Assembly: GCF_000443995.1 (NCBI RefSeq) | Contig: NZ_AUMC01000009.1 | Location: 1-64,000, forward strand | DNA length: 64,000 nt | From: Bacteriovorax sp. BAL6_X | GTDB lineage: Bacteria; Bdellovibrionota; Bacteriovoracia; Bacteriovoracales; Bacteriovoracaceae | Direction of reading: 5' to 3' | In this document: piece after piece, positions 34,635-43,765 of the stretch | Position numbering within the stretch: the stretch's first letter is position 1 | Layout of the letters: each line of letters starts with the position of its first letter | The notes under the pieces: generated by a model | Seen by the model: the letters and a program-made list of their open reading frames with translations, nothing else | Database searches by the model: none | Told to the model about the DNA's origin: nothing | Program-made: the position numbers and the translations under genes

Positions 34635-37058
34635 ATGGTTACAAATTACGAGGGTGAGAACATTGAGTTTAAGGAAGAATTGGCCCTCTTACCAATCCGA
34701 GACTTAGTTATTTATCCATTTATGATTTTACCTCTATTTGTTGGTAGAGAAGCATCGATCAAAGCTATTGATCATGCTATTAATCATTCAGATCGTCTGA
34801 TTCTACTTTCGAGTCAAAAAGATATTGTAGCAGAACATCCTGCTCCAGAAGAGATTTATGAACTTGGTACTGTTGCCATGATCATGAGAATGAGAAAGCT
34901 TCCTGATGGAAGAATTAAAATTCTAGTACAAGGTTTATCAAAAGCTAGAATTACGTCATTTGATCAACAATCACCTTTCTATATTACAAAGGTAGAAAAG
35001 GTTGAAGATACAAAAACAGATAGCTCAAATATTGCGACAACAGCACTTATGAGAACAATCAAGGAACAACTTGAAAAGGTTATTCAGCTCGGGAAAGTTC
35101 TTTCTCCAGATATTCTAATGGTTCTCGAAGATATTACAGATGCATCAAGACTTGCGGACTTAATTGCATCAAATTTAAATCTACATGTTTCAGAAGCACA
35201 AACTATTCTTGAAACACTAGACCCTGTTGATCGCCTACATGCAATCAACGACATTCTAAATCGTGAATTAGAAATCCTAATGATGCAACAAAAGATGAAA
35301 ACAAATACTTCATCTGAAAATGTTAATCAAAGAGATGTATTTCTAAAAGAACAGATAAAAGCGATTAAATCAGAACTAGGTGACGGAAACTCAGAACAAG
35401 ATGAATTCGCAGAGTTCAGAAAAAGAGTTGAAGAAGCAGGAATGCCTGAAGAAGTTCTAAAAGAAACAACTAAGCAACTTGCGCGTCTTGAAAAGATGCA
35501 CCCAGATTCGTCTGAAGCAAGTATCATGAGAAACTATATTGAATGGATGTGTGACCTGCCATGGAGTAAAAAATCTGAAGAGCATATTGATCTTAACTCT
35601 GCTCTTGAGATCCTTGATGAAGATCACTTTGAGCTTACTCAAATCAAAGAAAGAATTCTTGAGCACCTAGCAGTTAGACAACTTAAGGGTGATGATATGA
35701 AAGGGCCAATCCTATGTTTCCAAGGTCCTCCTGGTGTTGGTAAAACTTCACTTGGGAAGTCAATTGCTCGTGCTACAGGAAGAGAGTTTGTAAGGATTTC
35801 TCTTGGTGGTGTAAAAGATGAAGCCGAGATTAGAGGTCATAGAAGAACATATGTTGGAGCAATGCCGGGTCGTTTTATTCAGGCGATGAAGCAAGCGAAA
35901 ACAAATAATCCAGTTGTACTACTTGACGAAATTGACAAGCTATCTGGTGACTACAAAGGTGATCCTTCAGCGGCCCTACTAGAAGTTCTAGACCCTGAAC
36001 AAAATGTAGAGTTTAGAGACCATTATCTAAACGTACCATTTGATCTTTCAAACTGTATGTTTATTGCAACATCTAATATGCTTGAAAACATTCCTGGTCC
36101 GCTAAGAGATCGTATGGAAGTAATCAATTTATCTGGTTACACAAGAGAAGAGAAAGTTGAAATTTCTAAAAGATATATCATTCCAAAGCAAATGGATGAA
36201 AATGGTATCAATAATGAGCACGTCGTATTTACAGATGAAGGTGTTGAAAGTGTTATCGAGCACTACACATCAGAAGCTGGACTACGTAACTTAGAAAGAA
36301 GAATCGGTACTCTATGTCGTAAGGTTGCAATGAAAATTGCTAAGGGCGATATGGGTAAAACACATATCGTAAAAGATACTGTTGTTAAATACCTAGGTCC
36401 ACCAATTTTCGTAAAAGAAGATCATAAGGATGAAGATGAAGTTGGAGTATCAACTGGTCTAGCTTGGACATCTCATGGTGGTGAAGTTCTTTACATCGAA
36501 ACAACAAAGATGAAAGGACAAGGGCTAACTCTTACAGGTCAACTTGGTGACGTAATGAAAGAGTCTGCAAAAACAGCAATTAACTATATCAGATCTCGTG
36601 CACTTTATATGGGAATTGATGAAGATATTTTTGAAAATCACGAGTTCCACGTACACTTACCAGCTGGTGCCACTCCAAAAGATGGACCATCTGCAGGTAT
36701 CACATTAGCAACGGCCCTAGTATCAAATTGTACAGGTGTTCCAGTTAGCCGTGATGTTGCAATGACTGGTGAGATTACTTTAACTGGAAAAGTTCTTCCA
36801 ATTGGCGGACTCAAAGAAAAAGCACTTGCTGCACTTAGAATGGGTATCTCTACAGTAGTTATTCCATGGGGTAATAAAAAAGACCTTGTTGATATCCCTG
36901 AGAATCTAAGAGAGAAAATCAATTTTGTTCCTGTTAAAACAATTGATGAGGTTCTTGATATCGCGCTAGTAGACTGGGCAGCATACAAGAAAGAAGTTCA
37001 AATGAGAAAAGTGGACAAAAAACATCAAGAAAAAACGAAAGCTGGCGTTGCCGCTTAA
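34635..37058 (+). CDS. lon: ATP-dependent Lon protease
   Basis: 807 residues from ATG 34635, seven to eight bases after GGAGGAAAA; a TTG at 34620 overlaps that site. Domains: N-terminal substrate domain (LPIRDLVIYPFMILPLFVGR), AAA+ with Walker A GPPGVGKTS and Walker B VVLLDEIDK, and the protease domain with catalytic Ser in KDGPSAGIT and Lys in GGLKEKALAA. It degrades damaged and regulatory proteins in the cytoplasm. A perfect terminator follows. Confidence 0.98.
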   Translation: MVTNYEGENIEFKEELALLPIRDLVIYPFMILPLFVGREASIKAIDHAINHSDRLILLSSQKDIVAEHPAPEEIYELGTVAMIMRMRKLPDGRIKILVQGLSKARITSFDQQSPFYITKVEKVEDTKTDSSNIATTALMRTIKEQLEKVIQLGKVLSPDILMVLEDITDASRLADLIASNLNLHVSEAQTILETLDPVDRLHAINDILNRELEILMMQQKMKTNTSSENVNQRDVFLKEQIKAIKSELGDGNSEQDEFAEFRKRVEEAGMPEEVLKETTKQLARLEKMHPDSSEASIMRNYIEWMCDLPWSKKSEEHIDLNSALEILDEDHFELTQIKERILEHLAVRQLKGDDMKGPILCFQGPPGVGKTSLGKSIARATGREFVRISLGGVKDEAEIRGHRRTYVGAMPGRFIQAMKQAKTNNPVVLLDEIDKLSGDYKGDPSAALLEVLDPEQNVEFRDHYLNVPFDLSNCMFIATSNMLENIPGPLRDRMEVINLSGYTREEKVEISKRYIIPKQMDENGINNEHVVFTDEGVESVIEHYTSEAGLRNLERRIGTLCRKVAMKIAKGDMGKTHIVKDTVVKYLGPPIFVKEDHKDEDEVGVSTGLAWTSHGGEVLYIETTKMKGQGLTLTGQLGDVMKESAKTAINYIRSRALYMGIDEDIFENHEFHVHLPAGATPKDGPSAGITLATALVSNCTGVPVSRDVAMTGEITLTGKVLPIGGLKEKALAALRMGISTVVIPWGNKKDLVDIPENLREKINFVPVKTIDEVLDIALVDWAAYKKEVQMRKVDKKHQEKTKAGVAA

Positions 37059-37062
37059 ATAC

Positions 37063-37091
37063 AGAGGGCCAACAAGGCCCTCTTTTTTTTT
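37063..37091 (+). terminator. Terminator after lon
   Basis: AGAGGGCC (37063-37070), loop AACAA, GGCCCTCT (37076-37083), then eight T. Confidence 0.93.
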
Positions 37092-37114
37092 ATCCAACAT
37101 TAAATTAAAATGGA

Positions 37115-37516
37115 ATGTATATGGAAAAAGAAGAAATGAAAGTAATGATTGTAGACGACTCTGAAATCTCTAGAACTTCTGTTAAAGATATTTTGGAACA
37201 AGAAGGACATGAAGTTGTTGGATGTGTAGGTAGTGCTCAGGATGCTTTAAAGCTTGCTTTTGATAATCCACCAACTCTATTTATCATCGATGTTATTATG
37301 CCAGGAATCAGTGGGCTAGAGCTTGCTGAATCTGTTGCCAGTAATTTTCCTAATGCTAAAATTCTAATGATGTCTTCACTTGATATTGAATCAGTATGCA
37401 TTGAAGCAATTTCTTCAGGTGCACAAGACTTTTTAGTAAAACCATTTAAAAGAGAAGATCTACTTAGATCTGTAGATAAGCTGACTCATGATATTGCGTC
37501 AGAAAAAGCGAGTTAA
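37115..37516 (+). CDS. Stand-alone response regulator receiver (CheY-like)
   Basis: About 131-133 residues, only a receiver domain. Asp pair in VDDSE, phospho-acceptor Asp in FIIDVIMPGISG, Thr/Ser at MMSS and Lys in FLVKPFKRED are all present. No output domain, as in CheY or Spo0F. The start is uncertain: ATG at 37115, 37121 or 37136, none with a strong ribosome site. It may signal to the flagellar motor or a phosphorelay. The next gene starts four bases after its stop. Confidence 0.9.
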   Translation: MYMEKEEMKVMIVDDSEISRTSVKDILEQEGHEVVGCVGSAQDALKLAFDNPPTLFIIDVIMPGISGLELAESVASNFPNAKILMMSSLDIESVCIEAISSGAQDFLVKPFKREDLLRSVDKLTHDIASEKAS

Positions 37517-37520
37517 TAGC

Positions 37521-37877
37521 ATGTTTAGGTTTTTAATATATTTTACAGTTAGTTTCTTAATCTTGGCGTTTCCTGTAGCTAAGAATTCAACAGTATTCGA
37601 TAGTATTAACAAACCTCTGAAGCCATATACACAAAAAGTATATTCAACAATCGCCTTTTATTTAAATACAAGCCTTAGTGAAGGCAAAGAAATGACAGTT
37701 AAGCTTTTCAATAATACAGCAAAGAAAGTAGATTACGTTAAAAGAGAATCTTCAGGAATTACGAAACCGATTGGTAAGAGAGTTCAAGGCCTCGACGCTC
37801 TGGATGATTATCAACATGGTGAGTATACTGTTGAAGAACGTGAGGCCCTTTTAAAAGTATTACGAGAAAGTGAATAA
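37521..37877 (+). CDS. Small exported or anchored protein of unknown function
   Basis: 118 residues from ATG 37521. A hydrophobic N-terminus (3-20) acts as signal or anchor, followed by a charged helical part. No family recognised. It follows the receiver gene closely, so the two are probably cotranscribed. Confidence 0.55.
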   Translation: MFRFLIYFTVSFLILAFPVAKNSTVFDSINKPLKPYTQKVYSTIAFYLNTSLSEGKEMTVKLFNNTAKKVDYVKRESSGITKPIGKRVQGLDALDDYQHGEYTVEEREALLKVLRESE

Positions 37878-37878
37878 A

Positions 37879-38091
37879 TTATTGATTAATAGACTTTGAT
37901 TCTGTCTCTTTTTCAATAGTCCCACCAGAACTCGCAATTAAATTATCAATTTCTTGCATCTTTTGTTTAAGGTTTAATCCCCTAGTTTCACAAATAGAAT
38001 CATCAGACGTATTTGTTGTCGCTTCTTTTACTCCGGCAAATACCTGAGATGATAATAGTGCTAGTACAGATAATAAAAATAGCTTTTTCAT
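37879..38091 (-). CDS. Small exported single-cysteine protein
   Basis: 70 residues. A standard signal peptide (1-19, ending VFA) leaves a mature part of about 51 residues with one cysteine and a polar tail. AGGAG precedes the ATG. Similar small exported proteins lie at 41467 and 41836. Its stop is one base from the converging gene's stop. Function unknown. Confidence 0.65.
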   Translation of the reverse strand: MKKLFLLSVLALLSSQVFAGVKEATTNTSDDSICETRGLNLKQKMQEIDNLIASSGGTIEKETESKSINQ

Positions 38092-38227
38092 AATACTTCT
38101 CCTTTTGTAGTCACTATATTTAATGCATGATGTATGCCAACAAAAGCGATCGTATTTTCAACTACTTACTATGTATTAATTGTTTAAGAAGTATACATTT
38201 TTTCAAGGCTGTTTAGATTTTTAACAC

Positions 38228-39292
38228 TTACCTTACAACCTTAAGTATCTTACCAGAGTCCGTTGTTAAATAGAGCTCTCCGGCCGGAGAAACCACAATC
38301 TGGCGCATTCTTTCATCAAGTTCAACAAGATAGCTTTCTTGAGAAATCACTTTATTTCCGTCCATTCTAAGCCTTCTCAAATGCTCACTGCCAAGAGCGG
38401 CCAGAAATATATCCCCTTTCCAATCCTTATACTTAGCTCCTTCATAAACAACCATTCCCGAAGGTGAAATACTAGGTGTCCAATAGACTATAGGCTGCTC
38501 CATTCCCTTCTTTTTTTCTTCACCTATGCTTGGGCCCCAATACTCCTTTCCATAAGTAATAATAGGCCAGCCGTAGTTTAGACCTGGTTTTATTAAATTA
38601 AGCTCGTCTCCACCGCGAGGACCAAATTCACAGCTAAAGATATCCCCCTTCTTATTCATCCCAATTCCTTGTGGGTTGCGATGTCCGTAGCTCCATACTT
38701 CTTTTAGTGCACCTTTTTTATTCTCAAAAGGATTTCCTTTGGCGGGTGTACCATCAAAGTTTAAACGTAAAATCTTGCCGTTATGATGTGTAAGGTCCTG
38801 AGCATACTTTCTCTCTCCACGATCACCAATAGTCATAAAAAGATAATTATCTTTAAATAACAAGCGTGAACCAAAGTGACGGGTAGTATCACTTACAACT
38901 TTTGTTTCTAAAAGTACTTCAGCTTTTTTCAATTGAGTTTTAATATATTCAGCTCTTGCCAATGTCGTTACGACAACACCCTTTACTTCAGAAGAATAAG
39001 TAAAGTAAGCGTAGTCCTTGCCACTTATCTTTTTAAAGACAATATCAAGCATACCGCCTTGACCTTGTGCTTTTACTTTTGGAGCCATAAGTTCTTTGGT
39101 CTGTTTTGTTGAAAAATTATGATACTTAATTTTACCACCTCTTTCGGTGAAAAGAATTTCATTTTCATTGATAAAGCTAATTCCCCAAATAATGTCATTC
39201 GTTTTAAAAACTTCTTTTGCACTTACTTTCGCAATAGAAGAAATAGAAATAAGAGAACTAAGAATTAAAATTACTGATTTGAGACTTTTCAT
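38228..39292 (-). CDS. PQQ-dependent aldose sugar dehydrogenase family
   Basis: 354 residues with a signal peptide (about 1-22) and a six-bladed propeller of the soluble glucose/sorbosone dehydrogenase family. Diagnostic blocks: HFGSRLLF with the catalytic-His region, GHRNPQGIGM, and FGPRGGDELN followed by NYGWP. It would oxidise aldoses in the periplasm with PQQ. No PQQ synthesis gene is seen here, so the cofactor may come from outside or from elsewhere in the genome. Confidence 0.9.
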   Translation of the reverse strand: MKSLKSVILILSSLISISSIAKVSAKEVFKTNDIIWGISFINENEILFTERGGKIKYHNFSTKQTKELMAPKVKAQGQGGMLDIVFKKISGKDYAYFTYSSEVKGVVVTTLARAEYIKTQLKKAEVLLETKVVSDTTRHFGSRLLFKDNYLFMTIGDRGERKYAQDLTHHNGKILRLNFDGTPAKGNPFENKKGALKEVWSYGHRNPQGIGMNKKGDIFSCEFGPRGGDELNLIKPGLNYGWPIITYGKEYWGPSIGEEKKKGMEQPIVYWTPSISPSGMVVYEGAKYKDWKGDIFLAALGSEHLRRLRMDGNKVISQESYLVELDERMRQIVVSPAGELYLTTDSGKILKVVR

Positions 39293-39315
39293 AAAGAAAG
39301 TCTAGCATGATAACA

Positions 39316-39936
39316 CTAATACGGAAGTAAAAACATATTAAGGCCAAGGTCACTTTCTGGAGAATCTATTTCTATAATATCTCCTCCACCAATTGATTCT
39401 TCATGACGATAAATTCGTGATGAAAATTTCAATCTCTTAACTTTTTCATTAACGACTCTAAAATCAGTTGAAGCAATTACTTCATCATACTCTACAACAT
39501 CACCAGACTTGAGATTCAGCATTACATTTAGTGATTTATTACGTTCATTTCTTATAATAATCTCTGGGTATAATTTGTATTTTTCAAGTTCTGAAATAAT
39601 ACGATCTTCTAAACGATATGGTGGTTGGCCTCCAAATAAACGAACTGAAGTAATATTTCCTAGATCTTTAATGAAGTTAGAAATTGCCTGCTCGACCATT
39701 GTCCCACTATCTAAATGGGCAAAAACCGAATGGCCTTCATAATTGTGCATAATTAGAACAACACAAGTTGCAACACCATAAGTTTGAACAAATTCATGTT
39801 TGGCCCCAGAGGTATAGATATATTCCCTTTGGAAAACTTCGGGAATATCAGCACGATCTAATACTATATCTGCAAAGACTAAATTAGCGTTTGCAAAAAG
39901 ACTGATTAAAAGAATATAAAAATGGGCCATTTTCAT
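39316..39936 (-). CDS. Exported protein resembling N-terminal Asn amidohydrolase / CheD-type deamidase
   Basis: 206 residues with a signal peptide (1-22). Residues 45-110 hold a possible catalytic pair: Cys58 in GVATCVVLI and His73 in FAHLDSGT, followed by the block SVRLFGGQPP. This order closely resembles NTAN1 (TTCHIVVL, THCDG, VHLVGG) and also CheD. If right, it would deamidate glutamine or asparagine side chains outside the cytoplasm. The alignment is by eye. It lies next to the sugar dehydrogenase gene without a clear link. Confidence 0.6.
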   Translation of the reverse strand: MKMAHFYILLISLFANANLVFADIVLDRADIPEVFQREYIYTSGAKHEFVQTYGVATCVVLIMHNYEGHSVFAHLDSGTMVEQAISNFIKDLGNITSVRLFGGQPPYRLEDRIISELEKYKLYPEIIIRNERNKSLNVMLNLKSGDVVEYDEVIASTDFRVVNEKVKRLKFSSRIYRHEESIGGGDIIEIDSPESDLGLNMFLLPY

Positions 39937-40003
39937 GACCCTATTATACGAACAATTAATAAATGTAATTCAATATTGAAAAGCTTTCAATGACCGTAAA
40001 GTA

Positions 40004-41368
40004 TTACGACAGTAAATTCATAATCTTACGAACTAGAGATACCTTTTTCTCATAAGGAGGATAGCGAAGATCATTCTCTAAGCAAAAGCTTCTCTTCATA
40101 ACTGCCTTTTCGTGAGAAAATAACTTAAACGAAAACTCACCGTGATAGGCACCCATTCCCGATTCACCGACACCACCAAATGGTAACTTTTCATTCGACA
40201 AATGCACGATAGTATCATTAATAACCATTCCACCGCTACTAATTGACTCTATAACCTTTTTCTTTTCTCCACTAGAATCAACGAAAGCATAACAAGCAAG
40301 TGGCTTATCATAGCTTTTAACAAATTCAATAGAATCATCTAAACTATCAGAATAAACAACTGGTAGTAGAGGACCAAAGATTTCATCCTTCATAATTGCA
40401 CTATCTTTATTTGCTTTTACATATGTTGGAGAAATATATAATTGAGACTTATCCACATCTCCGCCAATAAGAACGGAGTTTTTATCAATCAGGGCCGAAA
40501 GCCTATCAAAATGTCGCTCATTAATTATGCGTCCGTAATCGCGACTACTTTTAATTTCTTCACTATAAAATTGCGTGAGGTACTTCTTTGAAGCAGCTAT
40601 AAACCTATCCTCGTCTTTTCTATTGATTAGAATATAGTCAGGTGCAACACATGTTTGGCCAGCATTGAAAAACTTCCCCCAAACTATTCGTTTGGCCGCT
40701 AAGTCAAGGTTCTTAGTTGTAATGATCGCCGGTGACTTCCCTCCTAACTCAAGAGTGAGTGGCGTTAGGTTCTTAGCAGCAGCCGCCATAATAATTCGCC
40801 CAACATGCCCGTTTCCAGTATAGAAAATATAATCAAACTTTAAATTCAAAAGCTCGGTCGTCTCTTCAACCCCTCCTTCAATAACAGCTGCGATATCACT
40901 ATCAAGTGCATTTGTAATGACATCATTAATAACCTTAGAGGTTGCTGGGGCCATTTCAGAAGGCTTCACAATAACTTTATTTCCCGCAGCGATTGCACCG
41001 ATAAGGGGAACGATGGCCAATTGAAATGGATAATTCCAAGGGGCAATGACTAAAACTTGTCCATATGGTTCGTAGTGAATTTCACTTCTTGCTGGCATAA
41101 ATGGCAGTGGAGAAAAAACTCTCTTCGGCTTCATCCACTTCTTTAGCTTCTTTTTCACGAGATTAATTTCATGCAAACAGAAGTCAATTTCAGAAAGGTA
41201 AGACTCAAAGGCACTCTTATTTAAGTCTGCTTTGAGGGCAGCAAGAATTTCGCTCTCTCGGGCCCTTATTTCGCTCTCTAAGGCCTGAAGGACACTAATG
41301 CGATCTTCATATGTTAAATTGTCACGCCCTTTCTGAGCACAGTATACAGTTGTAATATTATTATCCAT
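40004..41368 (-). CDS. Aldehyde dehydrogenase, class 3 type
   Basis: 454 residues. Catalytic Cys lies in NAGQTCVAPDY and the general base Glu in LTLELGGKSPAIIT; the end LPFGGVGESGMGAYHGEFSFKLFS (in parts) is typical of membrane-associated fatty or aromatic aldehyde dehydrogenases. It oxidises aldehydes to acids with NAD(P). Starts at ATG 41368. Confidence 0.95.
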   Translation of the reverse strand: MDNNITTVYCAQKGRDNLTYEDRISVLQALESEIRARESEILAALKADLNKSAFESYLSEIDFCLHEINLVKKKLKKWMKPKRVFSPLPFMPARSEIHYEPYGQVLVIAPWNYPFQLAIVPLIGAIAAGNKVIVKPSEMAPATSKVINDVITNALDSDIAAVIEGGVEETTELLNLKFDYIFYTGNGHVGRIIMAAAAKNLTPLTLELGGKSPAIITTKNLDLAAKRIVWGKFFNAGQTCVAPDYILINRKDEDRFIAASKKYLTQFYSEEIKSSRDYGRIINERHFDRLSALIDKNSVLIGGDVDKSQLYISPTYVKANKDSAIMKDEIFGPLLPVVYSDSLDDSIEFVKSYDKPLACYAFVDSSGEKKKVIESISSGGMVINDTIVHLSNEKLPFGGVGESGMGAYHGEFSFKLFSHEKAVMKRSFCLENDLRYPPYEKKVSLVRKIMNLLS

Positions 41369-41402
41369 GGCCTTATTATAGCCGTTTTTAAATTAATCAG
41401 GC

Positions 41403-41434
41403 AAAAAAAAGCCTGACTCTTGGCCAGGCTTTTT
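41403..41434 (-). terminator. Terminator after a small exported protein gene
   Basis: AAAAAGCCTG (41406-41415) pairs with CAGGCTTTTT (41425-41434), followed by more T on the reverse strand. Confidence 0.88.
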
Positions 41435-41466
41435 ATAAGGAGTATGGGTTAAGTTTGAGTTAAATT

Positions 41467-41652
41467 TTATTGTCCGATTGATTGAGTTGACGAACTTGAA
41501 CTAGAAGATGTAGCAGCAGGAGCTTCAGCTTCAACGTTTGCTACATTATCAGAACTTGCATACATATCATCACAATTCGTTCCAGATTCATTTAATGCAA
41601 ATACGTTTGATACACTTAATAGAAATAAAAATACTAATGATAACTTTTTCAT
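41467..41652 (-). CDS. Small exported Ser/Ala-rich protein
   Basis: 61 residues from ATG 41652 (GGGGGAA upstream). Signal peptide 1-19 (VFA), then a mature part of about 42 residues with one cysteine near its start and a run of serines near the end. It is flanked by its own terminators, thus likely made alone and possibly at high level. Function unknown; similar to the neighbours at 37879 and 41836. Confidence 0.65.
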   Translation of the reverse strand: MKKLSLVFLFLLSVSNVFALNESGTNCDDMYASSDNVANVEAEAPAATSSSSSSSTQSIGQ

Positions 41653-41782
41653 AATTTCCCCCATTATGGTTTTGTTTCTTTGCTATTTATAAAGCAAGGA
41701 GGATGCCAGTTTTTCCGTTCTGTTTTCAATATGTTATAAAATCAAAGAGTGTAATATTTTGAACAGTGAATAGATTTTAGAC

Positions 41783-41810
41783 AAAAAAAGGCCCGTTAAT
41801 TTAACGGGCC
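41783..41810 (-). terminator. Terminator after the Rhs-linked small protein gene
   Basis: GGCCCGTTAA (41790-41799) pairs perfectly with TTAACGGGCC (41801-41810); a seven-T run follows on the reverse strand. Confidence 0.92.
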
Positions 41811-41835
41811 TAATTTATTATTAATTTATGCAATC

Positions 41836-42033
41836 TTATTTTGAACCTGACTGAACACCACCAGGGTTCGCTACAGGATCTGTCGTAGATGGTACAGCTG
41901 CTGTAGGTGTTGTATTTCGATTGTCTAAGTTAACCTTAGGACAATCACCATCTTTTTCACCTGTTACCGCGCCATCTGCCGCAAAAATACTAAATGAACC
42001 AAGAACCATTAAAAGCGTTAGTAGTTTCTTCAT
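41836..42033 (-). CDS. Small exported Pro/Thr-rich protein downstream of the Rhs gene
   Basis: 65 residues from ATG 42033, which is preceded by GGAGGG; an ATG 12 bases earlier overlaps that site. Signal peptide 1-18 (FAA), then a mature part of about 47 residues with one cysteine and a Thr/Pro/Val-rich tail. It lies 12 bases after the Rhs stop and shares its terminator, so the pair is one unit. Function unknown. Confidence 0.68.
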   Translation of the reverse strand: MKKLLTLLMVLGSFSIFAADGAVTGEKDGDCPKVNLDNRNTTPTAAVPSTTDPVANPGGVQSGSK

Positions 42034-42045
42034 ATATCCCTCCAA

Positions 42046-43677
42046 TTACATATTTAGGTTAACACCAGCAGGCTTAACAATTGCTAAGAGTGATTGGAAG
42101 GCCTGAGTAACTTGTAAGGCCATCTTATGTCCTGCTTTTGATTCTACTTTAAGAATCTCACCGTAGTTATCATACTTAACGTTGATTTTACCTACTTTAT
42201 TCATAGTAATCTCAACTGGCTTACCTTGAGCATTATATTGAAACTCAAGAGCTCTTTTTTGTTTTGTCTTTTTATTGTAATCCATCATTTTTGAGATACG
42301 ACCTTTTGAATCGTACAGTAGAACTACAGACATACCTTTAGAATTATTTGCTTTCTTTAGGTTACCTTTTTTGTCGTAGTCAAACTCTGTCCATCCACGC
42401 GGGTTTACAACTTTTGTAATCTTCTTAAACTGCTTGTGGTATTCAAGCTCTACAAAATCACCTCTTGAAGAAGCTTTCTTAACAAGAAGTCCATCCTTAT
42501 TATACTCAAAATTAGTTACGTGATTTCCTCTTTTAATTTGCTTTGGAAGAGAACAACATTCAGTATAAATAGTTTCAGTTTTTAGACCATTAATTACAGT
42601 AAGGATTCTGTAAGTATAGTGAGATCCATCTGGTTTCTTCTTGATCTCATACTCATAACGATTTACAACTTCTTTTTTTGTTGGAGACTTCTTTGCAACA
42701 AGAGTCCAGTAATGGAAGTCAGGGTTCTTAGGATTACTCTCGTAAGAATACTTAATTACCTCACCACTTCTTTTCGTAAGCTCTTTCACAAATTGAGTTT
42801 TCTTCTCGTAAGAGATCTTTTGAGATGATCCGTCCTTATATGTAATAAGAGTCATATTGTGGTTTGCATCGTAATCATACTTAAAGTTATTTCCTGAAAT
42901 ATCCTTAGCATCTACTAAGTTATAATTTGTGTCATAAGTATAAGTTGTCTTTTTTCCTGCTCCAGATTCAACAGACTTCACAAGACCATTTGGATACCAC
43001 TTGAAGAAGATCTGCTTTGCCATAGAATCTTTGATCGACTTTAAAGAACCCTCTTTCGTGTAATCAAGATTAACAACATATCCGTTCTTATCTTTTACTT
43101 GAACAAGCTTACCATCTTTATTGAAATGGTTTTCCTTTCCGTCATTATACTTTCTAATATAACCTTTAGCAGTTTTAATAACTTTTTGAAGTCCACGAAC
43201 ATTTGAATAAAGTTCAGTTCCAACTGCTAGATTTGAAGATACATTAAATTTCTTAGCATAAGCTTGTCTAAGTTCAGCATCATTAGTTAGCTTTGTAACT
43301 AAAGTTTTAGCAACTGTCGTTGATAGTGATGTTTTCTTTCTCATTACATCCACAATCTTTTCAGCAGCAGCTTTAGCGTCAACTGCCTGTCTTGGTGTAA
43401 AACGTGTTTTAGCACCTGAACCATTCTCGTGAACTGTTACTGACCCATCTGCAGAAACAACTAAGAAAGTTTCATAGTCAGAACCCCAACCATAACCAAA
43501 CCATCCTTTTCCAGGTGACTTTGAGTTGTATGTTCTTTCTACAACTAGGTCATTTCCACCACCAGGTACGATAATATCCGTGTACGTAATGTAGAAATTT
43601 CCATTTTTCAGATTTACACCAGCAATCGATGCCAGTGAAAACAAACATAGTACTAATAGCTTTAAACTGATCCTCAT
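42046..43677 (-). CDS. Exported Rhs/YD-repeat protein without toxin tail
   Basis: 543 residues with a signal peptide (1-19). The N-terminal part (NGNFYITYTDIIVPG, then ERTYNSKS and GWFGYGWGSDYE) is a DUF6531-like start of Rhs proteins; YD repeats such as YDTNYNLVDA, YDANHNMTLI, YDKKGNLKKA and YDSKGRISKM run to about residue 510. It ends without the RHS core motif and toxin. Polymorphic Rhs toxins are usually over 1,000 residues, so this may be a structural or adhesive envelope protein. It lies between the Tad locus and a small exported gene. Confidence 0.85.
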   Translation of the reverse strand: MRISLKLLVLCLFSLASIAGVNLKNGNFYITYTDIIVPGGGNDLVVERTYNSKSPGKGWFGYGWGSDYETFLVVSADGSVTVHENGSGAKTRFTPRQAVDAKAAAEKIVDVMRKKTSLSTTVAKTLVTKLTNDAELRQAYAKKFNVSSNLAVGTELYSNVRGLQKVIKTAKGYIRKYNDGKENHFNKDGKLVQVKDKNGYVVNLDYTKEGSLKSIKDSMAKQIFFKWYPNGLVKSVESGAGKKTTYTYDTNYNLVDAKDISGNNFKYDYDANHNMTLITYKDGSSQKISYEKKTQFVKELTKRSGEVIKYSYESNPKNPDFHYWTLVAKKSPTKKEVVNRYEYEIKKKPDGSHYTYRILTVINGLKTETIYTECCSLPKQIKRGNHVTNFEYNKDGLLVKKASSRGDFVELEYHKQFKKITKVVNPRGWTEFDYDKKGNLKKANNSKGMSVVLLYDSKGRISKMMDYNKKTKQKRALEFQYNAQGKPVEITMNKVGKINVKYDNYGEILKVESKAGHKMALQVTQAFQSLLAIVKPAGVNLNM

Positions 43678-43765
43678 GACTTGTATCCTTATTTAGTTAA
43701 AGAATCTTCATTCTCTCCATAGACATATCGGAGGCCTCTAACCAAAACTTAAACATATATTAACT

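Noticed and set aside
36638-36988. 116-codon frame antisense to lon
   Set aside because: It mirrors the conserved Lon protease domain; codon pattern and lack of a ribosome site argue against a gene.
42046-43677. Polymorphic Rhs toxin with immunity gene
   Set aside because: No toxin domain or core-end motif is present, and the next gene has a signal peptide unlike an immunity protein for a cytoplasmic toxin.
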